This document shows, one piece after another, positions 26,152 to 34,242 of a stretch of 64,000 nt of DNA. The position numbers were made by a program, and so were the translations under genes. Within the stretch, counting starts at the first letter, position 1; each line of letters begins with the position of its first letter. Below the pieces are notes generated by a model that made no database searches, was not told the origin of the DNA, and saw nothing but the letters and a program-made list of their open reading frames with translations. The stretch lies in NCBI GenBank assembly GCA_013299115.1, contig JAAFKA010000013.1, positions 78,170 through 142,169 on the forward strand. Direction: 5' to 3'. Source of the DNA: Cytophagales bacterium. Its GTDB lineage: Bacteria; Bacteroidota; Bacteroidia; Cytophagales; Thermoflexibacteraceae.

Positions 26152-27692
26152 TTAGTGATTTCTTTTATGAATTGTTCAATGGTTGAAAACCGAATTCGTA
26201 AATTTTCACGAGTATAGGGTTGTTCCTCAATAGATTGCGTAAATTTAGCTATTTTATTAAGTGTAAGGGCTGCTTCTTTAACAATTTTTTTTCTACTTTT
26301 CAAAATTTCTTGTTGTTCTTCCGTAGCCATTGAAACAGCATAAGTCCAAATTTCGAAAATAGAATTAATAAAACCTGTATTTTGTCCGCCTATCATAGCT
26401 TTTGTAAAAGCAACTTCTCCAAAAATATAATTTATGACAAATAAGGCTTCTCCAAACTCTTTGTGATAATTAGTTATTAATTCTTCGTCAATAGTAAATA
26501 TTTGTACCATTGCATCATCGAGCAAGTCGGTACTATTTGTTTTTATATCCTCATAATGTGTCATGCGAAAAGCCAAATAACGCAAAGCTATTTCTCTGTC
26601 TAACATTCGTTCTTTATTAATTTCGGAAACAGGAACTACTTTTTCAAAAGCTGGCGTAATGCTCTTATCTGTAAATTTTGCCAACCAATTTGCTGCTTTT
26701 CCTTGATTAAGTGCATGGCGAATTTCTTGCGAAGTTAGATTCAAAGCACTTGTGTTAATAGACCTAAAAATTTTATATTTAACAGCTTTTGGGGTTGGAG
26801 GCTCAATAATATAAGTTATAGCTTCATATTCTTCAATATTTCTTTGTGCAGAACGAGGAAGTTGCCCAAAAGTTTTGCCTTGATATTGAGGTAAATAATA
26901 TAATTCTTGTAATACAAAACTTTTATCTATAACAAATTCCTTAATAGCTGTTAGACGTTGAAGTCCATCTACAATTTGCCAAATATTTTCCTCTTCAGTA
27001 GTTTCTGTAGCATCAAAATAAAAAGCAGGAATAGGCTGTTTTACTATCAAGGCTTCCATTAATCTACTTTTAGTATCAGTTGTCCATAAACCAGCTTTTC
27101 GTTGAAAACCTGTATTGAGATTAATTTCTCCATATTTTATGCGTTTCAATATTTTATCCAAAGTCATCACACCTTGCCTAACATTAATCGTGAGTGTATC
27201 AAGAGGTAAACGGTCAGGTCTAAGACTTTCTTTTTGAATTTCTACAATAGTTTCAAAATTATTGGGAATGATGATATTATTTGCTTTTTCCAAATTATTT
27301 TCTGCTCTTAATGCTTTTTTAAGTTCATTTTTCACATAAAATTTCCCCGAATCATTGAGCAAAATTTGACGTAAATACGCACTATGTGGGCGAATAATTA
27401 ATAATTTTTCTGAAGCAATAACATTCCTTTCTTCTGTAAAAAGAGCCAAGTTAAAACTTTCACTATCAAAGATAAAATCACCATACTGAAGTTTTAATAA
27501 TTTTTTAGCAGTGTAATGTTTTTGAATATTTTTATAAGGAACATATTTAGTATTTTCGATAAGAATAGTATCCTCTTTAAAACAGTTGGAATTTAAGAAC
27601 AAATAAGCTCCTTCACTGTCGTTATCAGTCAAATGTTGAGATAAAATAGGTATTCCCCACGATATATTTTCCACTAAATCTTTAAGTTGCAT
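26148..27692 (-). CDS. DUF262 (ParB/sulfiredoxin-fold) protein with an extra N-terminal domain
   Basis: A 514-aa protein. Residues ~1-160 form a separate domain (LKLQYGDFIFDSESFNLALF and SEKLLIIRPHSAYLRQILL are its clearest stretches) that reads like half of a type I restriction specificity (HsdS-like) subunit. Residues ~165-400 are DUF262, with FQRKAGLW at 196-203 and DGLQRLTAI at 242-250 (the D-G-x-Q-R nucleotide-binding/catalytic motif), and the later RSINTSALNLTSQEIRHAL. DUF262 occurs in GmrS and SspE, anti-phage enzymes for modified DNA, but the DUF1524 HNH nuclease half of those is absent here. It heads a three-gene operon. Confidence 0.88.
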   Translation of the reverse strand: MQLKDLVENISWGIPILSQHLTDNDSEGAYLFLNSNCFKEDTILIENTKYVPYKNIQKHYTAKKLLKLQYGDFIFDSESFNLALFTEERNVIASEKLLIIRPHSAYLRQILLNDSGKFYVKNELKKALRAENNLEKANNIIIPNNFETIVEIQKESLRPDRLPLDTLTINVRQGVMTLDKILKRIKYGEINLNTGFQRKAGLWTTDTKSRLMEALIVKQPIPAFYFDATETTEEENIWQIVDGLQRLTAIKEFVIDKSFVLQELYYLPQYQGKTFGQLPRSAQRNIEEYEAITYIIEPPTPKAVKYKIFRSINTSALNLTSQEIRHALNQGKAANWLAKFTDKSITPAFEKVVPVSEINKERMLDREIALRYLAFRMTHYEDIKTNSTDLLDDAMVQIFTIDEELITNYHKEFGEALFVINYIFGEVAFTKAMIGGQNTGFINSIFEIWTYAVSMATEEQQEILKSRKKIVKEAALTLNKIAKFTQSIEEQPYTRENLRIRFSTIEQFIKEITK

Positions 27693-27757
27693 ACCACTAA
27701 TATTTTAAGTTTTTCACAAAGCTACTAAAAATTTACATTTTTGAAAAACCAAAAGCC

Positions 27758-27796
27758 AAAAACCTTACAAAGTTTTCAAAACTTTGTAAGGTTTTT
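27758..27796. terminator. Terminator-like palindrome downstream of sucC
   Basis: A perfect 19-bp stem (AAAAACCTTACAAAGTTTT with its complement) around a single C. It lies 86 bases after the sucC stop and 66 bases before the DUF262 start, so it separates the housekeeping gene from the operon. Confidence 0.75.
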
Positions 27797-27881
27797 TATT
27801 TGAGCAGTCTTGCTTTGGGATTTTACTTTCGGTTTCGAGAAATAGAAAGCACTTTTGATAAACAGCAACTATTCACAAATC

Positions 27882-29078
27882 TTATTTTCCTCCTATTGCC
27901 TCTTTCACTCGTTGGGCTGCATCTTTCAACAAGATTGCTGATACTACTTTTAAGCCCGACTCGTTGATAACTTTTGCACCTTCTTCGGCATTTGTGCCTT
28001 GCAAACGTACAATAATCGGAATGTTGATTTGTCCAATTTTTTTGTAAGCCTCCACCACACCATTGGCTACTCTGTCGCAACGGACAATGCCACCAAAAAT
28101 GTTAATCAAGATAGCCTTCACGTTGGGGTCTTTCAAAATAATGCGGAAACCAGCTTCCACAGTTTGTGCATTAGCACCGCCGCCTACGTCTAAGAAGTTG
28201 GCAGGTTCACCGCCTGAAATTTTGATGATGTCCATCGTTGCCATAGCCAAACCTGCACCGTTTACCATACAGCCCACGTTGCCGTCTAACTTCACATAAT
28301 TTAAGCCTGAAGCAGAGGCTTCTACTTCTAAGGGGTCTTCTTCGTTTATATCACGCATTTCTGCCAAAGCCTTTTGACGATAGAGGGCATTGTCGTCTAA
28401 GTTTACTTTTGCATCTACTGCCAAAATTTTATTATCAGAAGTTTTTAACACAGGATTAATCTCAAACATAGACGAATCGGTGGCGTTGTAGGCTTTGTAA
28501 AGGGCAAAAATAAATTTTACCATTTCTTTAAATGCTTCGCCTTCCAAACCTAACTCGAAAGCCAACTTGCGTGCCTGAAACTGTTGCAAACCTACGCTGG
28601 GGTCTATCCACTCTTTGATAATTTTTTCAGGCGTGTTGTGTGCCACTTCCTCTATGTCCATGCCGCCTTCTGTACTCGCAATAATGACAGGGCAGGCTTT
28701 TGCTCGGTCGAGCAAAATACTCATATAAAACTCTTTCGTTGGCGACTCACCAGGATAATATACGTCTTGGGCTATTAATACTTTGTGTACTTTTTTGCCT
28801 TCGGGTCCCGTTTGGGGCGTAATGAGTTGCATACCTAAGATTTGCTTAGACAATTCTTGTACTTGGTCTAAGTTTTTTGCTAATTTCACCCCACCACCCT
28901 TGCCTCTGCCTCCAGCATGAATTTGGGCTTTGACCACAAACCATTTTGTACCTGTTTCGGCACTGAGTTGGCGGGCTGCTTCTAAGGCAGCCTGCGGTGT
29001 AGAGGCTACAATGCCCTCTTGAATGCGAACTCCAAAGCCTTTGAGTAGCTCTTTTGCTTGATATTCGTGAATATTCAT
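27882..29078 (-). CDS. sucC: Succinyl-CoA ligase (ADP-forming) beta subunit
   Basis: A 398-aa ATP-grasp subunit of the TCA-cycle enzyme that makes ATP or GTP from succinyl-CoA. The start [17 protein letters not shown], the ATP-grasp loop [27 protein letters not shown], the GGGA segment in [11 protein letters not shown], and [15 protein letters not shown] are all intact. The alpha subunit gene sucD is not adjacent. A CAAAAATA (TATTTTTG on the minus strand) at 29110-29117 could be its -7 box. Confidence 0.97.
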   Translation of the reverse strand: MNIHEYQAKELLKGFGVRIQEGIVASTPQAALEAARQLSAETGTKWFVVKAQIHAGGRGKGGGVKLAKNLDQVQELSKQILGMQLITPQTGPEGKKVHKVLIAQDVYYPGESPTKEFYMSILLDRAKACPVIIASTEGGMDIEEVAHNTPEKIIKEWIDPSVGLQQFQARKLAFELGLEGEAFKEMVKFIFALYKAYNATDSSMFEINPVLKTSDNKILAVDAKVNLDDNALYRQKALAEMRDINEEDPLEVEASASGLNYVKLDGNVGCMVNGAGLAMATMDIIKISGGEPANFLDVGGGANAQTVEAGFRIILKDPNVKAILINIFGGIVRCDRVANGVVEAYKKIGQINIPIIVRLQGTNAEEGAKVINESGLKVVSAILLKDAAQRVKEAIGGK

Positions 29079-29248
29079 TTGTCTTGCGAGTTAAAGAATT
29101 TTATTGCAGCAAAAATAAGACTTCTAAGTAAAAAAGCTAATAAGTTTCATGAATTTTTTAATTGTGTGCTTACCAAAGCTATTTACCAACAAGACATAGT
29201 TGATACTAAAAGTTATATAGACTTTACTTGTCATTCTTTCACCAAAGC

Positions 29249-29286
29249 AAACCTTTGTCAAAGTACAAAGACTTTAACAAAGGTTT
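29249..29286. repeat. Palindrome between pdhA and sucC
   Basis: AAACCTTTGTCAAAGT (29249-29264) and ACTTTAACAAAGGTTT (29271-29286) pair with one mismatch around a 6-base loop. Confidence 0.65.
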
Positions 29287-29306
29287 AACAAAACTTGCAA
29301 ATCAAA

Positions 29307-29339
29307 AACTCCGCAAGGGCTTTAAGTCCTTGTGGAGTT
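29307..29339 (-). terminator. Terminator of pdhA
   Basis: AACTCCGCAAGG (29307-29318) pairs with CCTTGTGGAGTT (29328-29339), with an internal loop that can itself pair (GGGCTTTAAGTCC). It lies 18 bases after the pdhA stop. Confidence 0.75.
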
Positions 29340-29356
29340 AAAAAACAAACTAAAAA

Positions 29357-30388
29357 CTAATCCATAATATACGGATAATCAGCCTGCATATACACATCTT
29401 TGAAAGCCTCCTCTGGTGCAGGATATGGCGACTCCTCTGCAAACTTGACCGCAGCCTCCACTTCAAGCCTTATTTTTTCGTCTATTGCCTCAATTTCTGC
29501 TTCGGTTGCAAACTTATATTTCAGCAATTTGTCTTTCACTTGGTCTATGGGGTCTTTTTGTTTGTAAGACTCCAATTCGTCTTTTGTCCTGTATTTTTGC
29601 GGGTCAGACATAGAATGTCCTTTGTAACGATAAGTTCTGAACTCCAACAAAGTAGGTCCTTCGCCTTTTCTTGCTCTTTCGGCAGCTTTCGATACAGCCA
29701 AATGCACAGCTTCCACGTCCATGCCGTCCACAGGTTCAGAAGGCATATCGTAAGCCAAGCCCAACTTGTAAAGGTCTGTTACATTGGAAGTGCGGGCAAC
29801 GGAAGTACCCATTGCATAGCCATTGTTTTCGATGACAAAAATCACAGGCAATTTCCAATTCATTGCCATATTAAAAGCCTCGTGCAAAGCACCTTGACGC
29901 ACTGCCCCGTCGCCCATAGCCGTAAAACAGAGGTTGGTCGTGCCTAAATATTTTTCGGCAAAAGCCAAACCAGCACCCAAAGGCACTTGTCCGCCCACGA
30001 TGCCATGTCCGCCTACGAAGTTCACATTTTTGTCGAAGATGTGCATAGAGCCACCTTTTCCTTTCGAGCAGCCTGTTGCTTTGGCGTAGAGTTCTGCCAT
30101 GACAGCTCCAGCCGAAGTACCCAACGCCAAGGGGTGAGCATGGTCACGATAGGCTGTTATCCATTTGTCGTCTTTGGTAAGTGCCGAAACTGCCCCTGCT
30201 GCACAAGCCTCCTGCCCTATGTAGAGGTGGCAAAAGCCTTTGATTTTTTGCATACCATACAACTGCCCCGCTTTTTCCTCAAATTTTCGCATGAGTTGCA
30301 TTTTTTCATACCAAAAAAGGTAGGTTTCTTTCGAAAAGGCTGGTACATCTTTCTTGCCACTGCCTTTGGTTGCTTTATCTGAAGCCAT
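29357..30388 (-). CDS. pdhA: Pyruvate dehydrogenase E1 component, alpha subunit
   Basis: A 343-aa TPP-dependent E1-alpha subunit that decarboxylates pyruvate in the complex feeding acetyl-CoA to the TCA cycle. The TPP-binding motif GDGAVRQGALHEAFNMA ... NNGYAMGT (about residues 155-190) and the phosphorylation-loop region RYKGHSMSDPQKYR are complete. HLYIGQEACAAG and GSMHIFDKNVNFVGGHGIVGG match acetyl-transferring E1-alpha. The beta subunit gene is not adjacent, as in several Bacteroidota. It is probably monocistronic. Confidence 0.96.
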   Translation of the reverse strand: MASDKATKGSGKKDVPAFSKETYLFWYEKMQLMRKFEEKAGQLYGMQKIKGFCHLYIGQEACAAGAVSALTKDDKWITAYRDHAHPLALGTSAGAVMAELYAKATGCSKGKGGSMHIFDKNVNFVGGHGIVGGQVPLGAGLAFAEKYLGTTNLCFTAMGDGAVRQGALHEAFNMAMNWKLPVIFVIENNGYAMGTSVARTSNVTDLYKLGLAYDMPSEPVDGMDVEAVHLAVSKAAERARKGEGPTLLEFRTYRYKGHSMSDPQKYRTKDELESYKQKDPIDQVKDKLLKYKFATEAEIEAIDEKIRLEVEAAVKFAEESPYPAPEEAFKDVYMQADYPYIMD

Positions 30389-30471
30389 TTTTATAATTAT
30401 GAATTTTTAATTATGAATGTTGAATTTTTAGTTTTGAATAATGTAATATACAAGCGTATGAAGCACAGTTT

Positions 30472-31374
30472 TTACTCTTTTTGATTTCGTAGATTTCTTA
30501 TTTGCTCAACTGTCAAGTCTGTCATTTGAGCAATAAAATCATCAGTAGAGCCTGCTAAAATCATTTTTTTCGCAATTTCAACAGACCTTTTATAATTTTC
30601 GTTTTGCCTTATTTTTTCCTCTGCTTCTCTTAACCTTTCCTCTGCTTCTGCTTGCAACGAAAGTACTTCACTTGCTTTAAGATGCAAATAGTCTAAATAA
30701 CGATTGTAACCGTATTGTTGCTCTTTGTCCAAACGCATGATATCCAAGACTTCTTTTGCTTCTGCCAAACCTTTTGCCTTGAAACTATCTTTGACTTCAC
30801 TATTTTTTAAGAAATAAATCCATTCATCTAAGGTATCTTTTGCAATATTGTTAAACTGATTAACTTTAATGATATAGTATTCAGGAAAAATATCAGCAAC
30901 TTCTTTTTTGGTAAATGTTTCTTTTTGTTGGATTGAAAGTTGCAAAATATCTTTTTCGTGCAAACCTTCAAAATTCGTTTTACCTTTATACACATAGTCT
31001 TTACCTTGTCCTAAATCAAAATAAACGACATTGATAGAAATTACTTTTTTGATTTGCGAATATGCCTGCCCCAAACCCAAATGCTCTGCTAAGGCTTTGG
31101 AAGAACCATAAGCCATTCTATGAAAGTAGTCAATTTCATAAGTATTTTGAATTTCTACAATAACTAACTCATTTTTAGAGTTTTGCGTTAAAATATCCAC
31201 TCGATTGTACTTGTCATCATCAGTTTCTTGATTGCCTTCACTTTCTAATATGCTGTCTATTTTAATGGTATCAAATAGCAATTCAGATAAAAAACCTTCT
31301 AATACAGCAAAATTTGCTTTATTACGAAGTAGTTTTTTGACTGCCCAATCAAAACGAATTAGTTTTTTGCTCAT
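30472..31374 (-). CDS. Rpn-family PD-(D/E)XK nuclease, second copy
   Basis: A 300-aa protein of the same broad family as the 7404 gene but clearly diverged. The core shows RFDWAVKKLLRNKAN, Asp60 in NRVDILTQ and the E-x-Q motif at Glu74-Gln76 in VIVEIQ. The middle has the family's ISINVVYFDLGQGKDYVYKG region. Residues ~232-265 form a Glu/Arg-rich coiled coil (LQAEAEERLREAEEKIRQ). The end is HTH-like (TDDFIAQMTDLTVEQIRNL). It may act in homing or recombination; no terminal repeats of an IS were found around it. Confidence 0.88.
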   Translation of the reverse strand: MSKKLIRFDWAVKKLLRNKANFAVLEGFLSELLFDTIKIDSILESEGNQETDDDKYNRVDILTQNSKNELVIVEIQNTYEIDYFHRMAYGSSKALAEHLGLGQAYSQIKKVISINVVYFDLGQGKDYVYKGKTNFEGLHEKDILQLSIQQKETFTKKEVADIFPEYYIIKVNQFNNIAKDTLDEWIYFLKNSEVKDSFKAKGLAEAKEVLDIMRLDKEQQYGYNRYLDYLHLKASEVLSLQAEAEERLREAEEKIRQNENYKRSVEIAKKMILAGSTDDFIAQMTDLTVEQIRNLRNQKE

Positions 31375-31470
31375 AATAATATTTACTTAATGTATATACT
31401 AACACAAAAGTAAGAGGAAATAATGAATATTTTTAGAGTTTTATTATAAGATTTCCAATCAAAATTGGGT

Positions 31471-31869
31471 CTAAGGTTCTTGTATTTTTGGCTCTATCAA
31501 ATCCCAAAGATTGCCGTATAAATCTTCAAAAACTAACACTTTTCCATAAGGTTCTATGCTGGGTTCTCTGACAATCTTAATTTGGTGGTTTAACAAATTT
31601 TGATAATCTCGTTGCAAATTATCTGTATGCAAAAACAAAAATACTCTGCCTCCTGTTTGGTTTCCTATCCTACTTTTTTGTTCTTCATTACTTGCCTTTG
31701 CCAACAGTAAAGCACAAGCTGACCCTTGCGGACATACTTTTACCCATCTTTTGGTGGCAGACAACACCGTATCTTCCAAAAGCACAAAGTTGAGTTTTTG
31801 GGTGTAAAACGCAAGGGCTTCATCATAATCTGCTACCACTAAGGTAAGGGCTGCTATTTTCTGTTGCAT
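31471..31869 (-). CDS. VOC-superfamily (glyoxalase/bleomycin-resistance-like) protein
   Basis: A 132-aa single-chain VOC domain pair: it begins IAALTLVVADYDEALAFYTQKLNF, and the second half has GGRVFLFLHTDNLQRDYQNLL and ends VLVFEDLYGNLWDLIEP. The metal-binding positions appear partly present (late Glu in DLIEP; the first strand lacks the usual His), so a lyase activity is uncertain. Such proteins isomerise, bind drugs or act as dioxygenase-like enzymes. It stands alone, next to a block of palindromic repeats. Confidence 0.85.
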   Translation of the reverse strand: MQQKIAALTLVVADYDEALAFYTQKLNFVLLEDTVLSATKRWVKVCPQGSACALLLAKASNEEQKSRIGNQTGGRVFLFLHTDNLQRDYQNLLNHQIKIVREPSIEPYGKVLVFEDLYGNLWDLIEPKIQEP

Positions 31870-31898
31870 TGGGCAAAAAACTTTATATAAATGTAGTG

Positions 31899-32137
31899 TG
31901 GACTTTAGTCCAATGCTATTAAGCTAAGAATAACTCACAACCTCGAAGAGGTTGAACAACAATAGCCCTACGTGCAACGTAGGGAAGTATTTGCAAATGT
32001 GCATCCAACCCCGAAGGGGTTGAACATTCGTGTAGCAATATGTCATTGTTCAACCCCTTCGGGGTTGTGGAGTGACTTTGCACCTTTTTCCCTACGTTGC
32101 ACGTAGGGCTATTAATGTTCAACCTCTTCGAGGTTGT
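31899..32137. repeat. Nested palindrome block including a 201-bp mirror-arranged inverted repeat
   Basis: A GGACTTTAGTCC palindrome is at 31899-31912. From 31937 to 32137 four hairpins lie in mirror order: ACAACCTC/GAGGTTG, CCCTACG/CGTAGGG, CAACCCC/GGGGTTG, then the reverse copies of the same three, so the whole block is also one large inverted repeat. It fills most of the 343-base gap between the VOC and DUF2306-like genes. A short open frame crossing it on the minus strand is an artefact of symmetry. Confidence 0.85.
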
Positions 32138-32141
32138 AAAG

Positions 32142-32206
32142 AAACTATCTAAGGTTTAGGAAAAAAGCAAGTTTATGGCTACTAAAAAGAATAAAAAATT
32201 TTTAAT
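32142..32206 (+). repeat. Direct repeat, left copy, flanking the DUF2306-Fic pair
   Basis: Begins AAACTATCTAAGGTTTAGG and continues AAAAAAGCAAGTTTAT; it closely matches 34126-34189 over about 64 bases with a few differences towards the end. Same orientation as the right copy. Confidence 0.85.
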
Positions 32207-32212
32207 AAATTC

Positions 32213-32899
32213 TCAAAGAACTATATTTTCTAATTCTTGAGATTTTACTAAATTTTTTCTGTAACTCCAAATTGTAAACGTAATAATTGGTTGCCCAATA
32301 GCAATGGGTATGATTAATAGCAAAACTTGGGGCAAAAATGGGAATAATTTTGAGTTATTTACCAAAAAAGCTGTTATAGCTGCAATAAACCCATGCGACA
32401 TTCTAAAAATATGAATAAAAAGCCAATACAATTTATTTTCGGGCTTTTTAATGTAATTAAACAAATCGACACCGCAACAATAAAGTCCGATAGTTGAAAA
32501 CGAAAACAAAACAATGGAATAGAAAATATCTTTGCCCAAATTTATGATACCTAACAAAATGAATACAAAAGAAGTCAAGACCATACCAATCGTTAAAGCC
32601 CAATCTACGATTTGCGGTTTTTGCCCTTTGTGTAGATTTTTGATAAATAAAATTCTATAGCCCGAAGCTGCTTGATAAAAACTTATAATGGCTATGGGTA
32701 TAAAAATTTGATAATCAGGTCTAAAAATTCCTGCATTCAGTCCAAGAGCTGTGGTAACAGTCATTGACCAAAAAAACACTTTGCCTGCTATTCTGTGGTA
32801 AAGCTGACCTTTTTTTGTTGTGATTGCAATAAAGCCACTCAACAAGGTCAAACTTCCTGCTAAAATGTGTATAGGCTTTAAAATGTCTAAAATGTTCAT
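32213..32899 (-). CDS. DUF2306-like integral membrane protein
   Basis: A 228-aa protein with about six to seven hydrophobic helices. The start HILAGSLTLLSGFIAITTKKGQLYHRIAGKVFFWSM is typical of the DUF2306/cytochrome b561-like group (HIxxG, KGxxHRxxGxxF). Another His lies in FRMSHGFIAA near residue 168. The paired His residues on helices could bind haem, but this is inference. It follows the Fic gene on the same strand with a 113-base gap containing two tandem palindromes. Both genes lie inside a pair of direct repeats. Confidence 0.75.
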   Translation of the reverse strand: MNILDILKPIHILAGSLTLLSGFIAITTKKGQLYHRIAGKVFFWSMTVTTALGLNAGIFRPDYQIFIPIAIISFYQAASGYRILFIKNLHKGQKPQIVDWALTIGMVLTSFVFILLGIINLGKDIFYSIVLFSFSTIGLYCCGVDLFNYIKKPENKLYWLFIHIFRMSHGFIAAITAFLVNNSKLFPFLPQVLLLIIPIAIGQPIITFTIWSYRKNLVKSQELENIVL

Positions 32900-32940
32900 T
32901 TCTTGTGTTTTTTAGGTTTTACAGGCTTGTGGAAGTACCT

Positions 32941-33010
32941 CATGTATAAGAATTTCGTTTTTTTATACATGAACTAAGCAATATGTATAAGAATTGCATT
33001 TTTTTATACA
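32941..33010. promoter_or_regulatory. Two tandem TGTATAA/TTATACA palindromes between fic and the DUF2306-like gene
   Basis: CATGTATAA/TTATACATG at 32941-32971 and TGTATAA/TTATACA at 32984-33010 share the same spacer pattern (GAATTkC then a T-run). The repeat period is 41 bases, about four helical turns. They could be operators for the downstream gene, or hairpins ending fic transcription. Confidence 0.5.
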
Positions 33011-33012
33011 CA

Positions 33013-34080
33013 TCATACTTTATTTGCAAATAAATCGAACAAAGGTTGGTTGATATAATAATTGGTTTTCCCTATTTGGTGTTTTACCAAAAATCCACCA
33101 GTTACCAATGCGTTGAGGTATTTGGCTGCTGTAATTCTGTTTACTTGTAAATCATTTTCTACAAATTCTATTTTGGTATAAGGGTGTTTAAAAAGGTTGT
33201 TGAGCAAATCCTGACTGTAAAAGCTATATTTTTCCCTAATTTGGTGTTTGTATTGTTGCATCAATTCCTTCATTTTTTGTATCAAGACAATAGTTTCTTT
33301 TGCCACTTGTTCCACGCCGTCGAGCATAAAAATAATCCAATTTTCCCATTCATTATTATCTCTTACGGCTTGCAATTTTTGGTAATAAGCCTGTTTATTT
33401 CTAATTACATAACGACTCAAATATAAAATAGGCAAATCTAACAAGCCTTGCAAAATAAGGTACAACACATTAATAATGCGTCCTGTACGTCCATTGCCAT
33501 CATAAAAAGGGTGAATACTCTCAAACTGAAAGTGAATAATTGCCATTTTTACCAACGGGTCGGTGTCTGCCATTGCATTGTCGTTGATATAATTTACCAA
33601 ATTACTCATCAAGTTGGCTATGGTGTCATAGTCTTGTGGCGGTGTATAAATTATTTCTCCTGTACTTGCATTTTTAAGTGTAGTGCCTGCTTGCCTTCTG
33701 AATCCTGCTTTGTTTTGCTCCAAAAGTTCTTGCATATAAATAATGTGATTGGTCGTCAGCAAACCTGTATTCTGAACAATCTCAAAACCATTTTTTAGGG
33801 CTGTTGCATAGTTTTGCACTTCTTTGGAGGCTACCGAAGTTACCATAGTAGAAAAAATACTTGCTTTAAACAGTTCATCATGCGTTGTGATGATATTTTC
33901 TACAGCCGAACTATCTTTTGCCTCTTGCAAGAGCAAGGTATTAATAAGAATAGCCTCGTTAGGAATAGTTTTGGCTATGCTGTTCAACGCTGCCAATTCT
34001 CTACTTGCCCTTGTTGTTTTTTTCAAAACATTTTTGGTTTCTATCTCAAAAGGCAAGGGTAGAGTTAAAATGGAATACAT
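33013..34080 (-). CDS. Fic-domain protein (AMPylase-type) with N-terminal inhibitory helix and winged helix
   Basis: A 355-aa Fic protein. The catalytic motif HPFYDGNGRTGR is complete at 190-201 (HPFxxGNGRxxR), so it should transfer AMP or another nucleotide moiety to a target hydroxyl. An inhibitory-helix motif, SSAVEN at 57-62 ((S/T)xxxE(G/N)), precedes it, making this a class II self-inhibited Fic. The C-terminal ~70 residues (RITAAKYLNALVTGGFLV) look like a winged helix, common in stand-alone regulatory Fic proteins. No separate antitoxin gene is needed. It is upstream of the membrane-protein gene, within direct repeats. Confidence 0.93.
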   Translation of the reverse strand: MYSILTLPLPFEIETKNVLKKTTRASRELAALNSIAKTIPNEAILINTLLLQEAKDSSAVENIITTHDELFKASIFSTMVTSVASKEVQNYATALKNGFEIVQNTGLLTTNHIIYMQELLEQNKAGFRRQAGTTLKNASTGEIIYTPPQDYDTIANLMSNLVNYINDNAMADTDPLVKMAIIHFQFESIHPFYDGNGRTGRIINVLYLILQGLLDLPILYLSRYVIRNKQAYYQKLQAVRDNNEWENWIIFMLDGVEQVAKETIVLIQKMKELMQQYKHQIREKYSFYSQDLLNNLFKHPYTKIEFVENDLQVNRITAAKYLNALVTGGFLVKHQIGKTNYYINQPLFDLFANKV

Positions 34081-34125
34081 TGTTTTGAATTTGCTAAATA
34101 AAACTACTCAATAAACTAATTACTA

Positions 34126-34189
34126 AAACTATCTAAGGTTTAGGAAAAAAGCAAGTTTATTGGCACTAAAAAAATAAAAAGTTTTTAAT
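34126..34189 (+). repeat. Direct repeat, right copy, flanking the DUF2306-Fic pair
   Basis: AAACTATCTAAGGTTTAGG at 34126, then AAAAAAGCAAGTTTATT, matching the copy at 32142. It lies between the fic start and the divergent aldo/keto reductase gene. Confidence 0.85.
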
Positions 34190-34242
34190 TTTATTGTTTT
34201 CATAAAATTCTTACCTTGTGTTTCTAAAAACTAAGAACAACC

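Noticed and set aside
26148..27692. GmrSD or SspE enzyme
   Set aside because: DUF262 is present, but there is no DUF1524 HNH motif at the C-terminus, and the N-terminal domain is different.
31919..32122. 67-codon open frame on the minus strand
   Set aside because: It lies entirely in the mirror-ordered palindrome block; the frame is a by-product of symmetric repeats.
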